A program made the translations under genes and the position numbers. A stretch of 64,000 nt of DNA from positions 1-64,000 of the forward strand of contig NZ_MVIJ01000015.1 of assembly GCF_002086735.1 (NCBI RefSeq), read 5' to 3'. This document shows, piece after piece, positions 61,961-64,000 of this stretch (the stretch's first letter is position 1; every line of letters starts with the position of its first letter). The notes under the pieces were generated by a model. That model was not told the DNA's origin, made no database searches, and saw nothing but the letters and a program-made list of their open reading frames with translations. This DNA is from Mycobacterium scrofulaceum. Lineage in GTDB: Bacteria > Actinomycetota > Actinomycetes > Mycobacteriales > Mycobacteriaceae.

Positions 61961-63203
61961 AAGGCGAATAAGGGTAGTCGGTGATCGGCAGGTAGCCGTC
62001 CTCGGTGATCACCACGATCTCCTCGCTGCGGTAGCCGCCGGTCCCGTCCTCCCACACCACGGGTTCCAAAACCAGCACCATTCCGGGTGGAAACACGAAG
62101 TTGTCGTCGAACTCCTCGCCGAGATCCGTTCCGATCATGGGGGCTTCGGCGGGGTAGGTGCCGATGCCGTGGCCCAGATAGAAGTGCGGCAGCCACGGTT
62201 TGCGGCCGCCGTTGGCGGCGATCGCCGCGCGCGCCAGGTCACCGGAGGTGACACCGGCTTTGGTCACCGCGAGCACCGCATCCAGGATCTCCCGCCATTG
62301 CCGAAACTGATCCTGCTGTCGGGGGGTGGGCTGTTCTCCGACCACCCAGGTCCGGCCGAAGTCGGAGCAGTAGCCGGCGTAGGTGATGCTGATGTCGGTC
62401 CAGAGCACGTCGCCCGCGGCCAGCTCGCGATCCGTGGGCAGCAGCGGCAGCGCAAGGTCGCCATGGGTGGTCCAGACCCCGGCCGCCCGTGAGGTGGGCA
62501 TCACCTGCCAAATGGCCTCGAGCATGTTGGTGGTGGCGCCGAGTTCGAACGCGCGACGCACGAGCACGGCCGACAGGTCGATCTGCCGCACGCCCGGCGC
62601 CAGCGCGTTGTACACGTCCACGATGGCCCGCTCGGTGATGCGCGACGCCCTGCGCAGGCACGCGAGCTCGTCGCGGGTCTTGACCAATTGCGCCGCGCCG
62701 ACCACGATCGCCGCGTCGGACGGCTCGCCACCGGGGAACAGCGTGGGCGCCGCCCGACGCATCGCGCCGGTCAGTTCGTCGACGGCGACGCTGGCACCGG
62801 GCGGTACCAACGCGGCCAGCTCACGTGCGAAATGCGCGACGCCGTGGTCGAATTCGAGGTACACCGGCCCGTGCACGTGGTCGTCCGGGAGTGGCGGTGG
62901 CGACGAAGCCCCGCCGCGGAACGGCATGAACAGGTGCGGATGTTCGTCGTCGGCGAGCACCACCGCCACCGGCCGCTCGACGTGGGACAGGCCCGCGTCC
63001 AGCAGCGGCCAGCTGGCGCCCGTCGCATAGGTGACGTAGCCATTCATCGACAGAATCAGCGCATCCACGCCGTGCTCGGCCATCGCGGACCGCAGCCGGG
63101 CCCCGGTCTCCGCACGCATGCGCGCCCGATCCGGTTCCTCGGGTATCTCGACGACCGCGCCGATCACACCCTCGGGGTACACGGTGTGGGTCTGCGCGGC
63201 CAT
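61950..63203 (-). CDS. M24-family metallohydrolase (Xaa-Pro dipeptidase-like)
   Basis: 417 residues. All five ligands are in place: two Asp in DVLWTDISITYAGYCSDFGRTW, the His in YLGHGIG, and two Glu in LVLEPVVWED and GYRSEEIVVI. The N-terminal creatinase-like domain spans about 1-170. AAGGGG lies about 6 nt before the ATG at 63203. It sits between a P450 and the ligand-less M24 gene, all one operon. The genomic setting suggests a small-molecule amide or C-N hydrolase rather than a general peptidase. Confidence 0.85.
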   Translation of the reverse strand: MAAQTHTVYPEGVIGAVVEIPEEPDRARMRAETGARLRSAMAEHGVDALILSMNGYVTYATGASWPLLDAGLSHVERPVAVVLADDEHPHLFMPFRGGASSPPPLPDDHVHGPVYLEFDHGVAHFARELAALVPPGASVAVDELTGAMRRAAPTLFPGGEPSDAAIVVGAAQLVKTRDELACLRRASRITERAIVDVYNALAPGVRQIDLSAVLVRRAFELGATTNMLEAIWQVMPTSRAAGVWTTHGDLALPLLPTDRELAAGDVLWTDISITYAGYCSDFGRTWVVGEQPTPRQQDQFRQWREILDAVLAVTKAGVTSGDLARAAIAANGGRKPWLPHFYLGHGIGTYPAEAPMIGTDLGEEFDDNFVFPPGMVLVLEPVVWEDGTGGYRSEEIVVITEDGYLPITDYPYSPYGD

Positions 63204-63225
63204 CAGCGTCCCCTTCGTCCGGGCG

Positions 63226-64000
63226 TCACCATGTCACCGGCAGCTCGTAGAGGCCGTAGGCCAGCGCGTCGTGTTTGAACGGCAACTCGTCCAGCGGCAC
63301 GGCGAGCCGCAGGGTCGGGACGCGGCGCAGCAAGGTGGGCAAGACGATCTGAAGTTCCATCCGGGCGAGCTGCTGCCCGACGCATTGGTGCCGGCCATAG
63401 CCGAAACCGACGTGCGGGCCGTCCTCCCGGCGCAGGTCGAGTCGGTCCGGCTCGGGAAATTGCCGGGTGTCCCAGTTCGCCGGCGCGACGTCGAGGATGA
63501 TGCCCTCGCCGGCGCGAATCGTCTCGCCGCCCACCTCGATGTCCTCCACGGCGATCCGGCGCTGCCCGGTCTGAATGATGCTGAGGTAGCGCATCAATTC
63601 CTCGACCGCGACGGCGATCGACTGGGGATCGTCGGTGTCGCGCATCAACGCCAGCTGATCGGGATGGTCGAGCAGGGCCGCGACGCTCAGGCTGATCATG
63701 TTGGCGGTCGTCTCGTGCCCGGCGATCAGCACGCCGGTGGCCAGCTGCGCGGCCTCCCGGACGCTGAGCTCCTCGGCGTTGACCCGCTCGGCCAGGTCGG
63801 ACACCAAATCCTCCGAGGGATTTTGCATCTTGGCCCGCACCAAGTTCGCCAGGTACTTCGCCAGCGATGCGGCGCCCCGCGCCGTGTCCTCCTCGGTGGC
63901 GTAGCGGTCCATGCCCCGCTGGGCCTGCGTCTGGAAGAAGTCGGCGTCCTCGTAGGGCACGCCCAGCAGTTGGCTGATGACCAGGGAGGGGACGGGCAGG
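63226..64000 (-). CDS. Cytochrome P450, C-terminal part, cut by the window edge
   Basis: 258 codons are visible, open to the right edge; the N-terminal end lies outside. The I-helix AGHETTA, the ExxR (EELMRYL), and the haem loop GFGYGRHQCVGQQLARMEL are intact. The ending LPFKHDALAYGLYELPVTW is common in actinobacterial P450s (CYP105/CYP107-like). It precedes the M24 pair by 22 nt on the same strand and is probably co-transcribed with it. The family cannot be fixed without the N-terminus. Confidence 0.92.
   Translation of the reverse strand, partial: LPVPSLVISQLLGVPYEDADFFQTQAQRGMDRYATEEDTARGAASLAKYLANLVRAKMQNPSEDLVSDLAERVNAEELSVREAAQLATGVLIAGHETTANMISLSVAALLDHPDQLALMRDTDDPQSIAVAVEELMRYLSIIQTGQRRIAVEDIEVGGETIRAGEGIILDVAPANWDTRQFPEPDRLDLRREDGPHVGFGYGRHQCVGQQLARMELQIVLPTLLRRVPTLRLAVPLDELPFKHDALAYGLYELPVTW

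Overview
The window looks like a piece of a mycobacterial chromosome, most likely from a slow grower of the M. avium-complex type. The DNA is very GC-rich and genes are packed in operons with 4-nt ATGA/GTGA overlaps. Many starts look leaderless (a TANNNT box 6-8 nt before ATG/GTG). The gene content is typical of the genus: paired acyl-CoA dehydrogenases, FadD ligases, a WS/DGAT acyltransferase, a DesA3/Rv3230c-like desaturase pair, an Rv1747-like FHA-ABC exporter, a 13E12 (DUF222/HNH) protein and a mycofactocin-type SDR. Species assignment is inference. I saw no tRNA, rRNA, CRISPR array, prophage or transposase.

Layout. 0-10 kb: an HsaC-like dioxygenase (cut by the window edge) and an HsaA-like monooxygenase, a giant P-type ATPase, an NTF2-like protein, an HsaD-like C-C hydrolase, a wax-ester synthase/DGAT and a SnoaL-like protein. 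10-20 kb: a molybdopterin oxidoreductase, a type III polyketide synthase with a membrane methyltransferase, an SDR, an esterase, and the FHA-FHA-ABC exporter. 20-29 kb: one tightly coupled operon resembling the cholesterol side-chain igr operon (two FadE, two MaoC, a thiolase-like aldolase, a DUF35 protein), continued by an esterase, a Baeyer-Villiger-type flavoprotein and a FadD17-like ligase. 29-38 kb: an EamA-like transporter, the desaturase with its reductase, two SDRs, a fused cytochrome b/sulfite-oxidase-type protein, a wrecked haloalkane-dehalogenase-like gene, a LysR regulator and a SHOCT membrane protein. 38-47 kb: a small secreted Cys-rich protein, a ligase/aldolase/amidohydrolase/methyltransferase group, a nitronate monooxygenase, a sulfatase and a flavin hydroxylase. 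47-57 kb: a TIM-barrel isomerase, a lipoprotein, and a TetR regulator followed by a P450/SDR/crotonase/CoA-transferase/SDR/APH-like operon. 57-64 kb: a 13E12 protein, a compositionally different amidohydrolase/GlcG/MarR group, two M24 'pita-bread' proteins and a second P450 cut by the window edge.

How the genes work together. Most of the window is catabolic: activation to CoA esters (two ligases, a fused CoA-transferase), beta-oxidation-like steps (FadE pair, MaoC pair, aldolase), ring and side-chain oxidation (P450s, flavin monooxygenases, extradiol dioxygenase, C-C hydrolase) and hydrolysis. The substrates are probably sterol-, terpenoid- or lipid-like, but none can be named from sequence alone.

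The most interesting points are these. The igr-like operon carries a FadE pair in which only one partner has a catalytic Glu, and a DUF35 gene separated from its MaoC partner. Several proteins keep their family fold but have lost key residues (one M24 protein, the APH-like protein, the crotonase, the BVMO-like fingerprint). A double TGACC-N3-GGTCA palindrome lies before the acyltransferase. Two clean minisatellites (5 x 14 bp and 6 x 13/14 bp) sit at gene boundaries. A 19-bp motif is shared by the TetR and P450 promoters.
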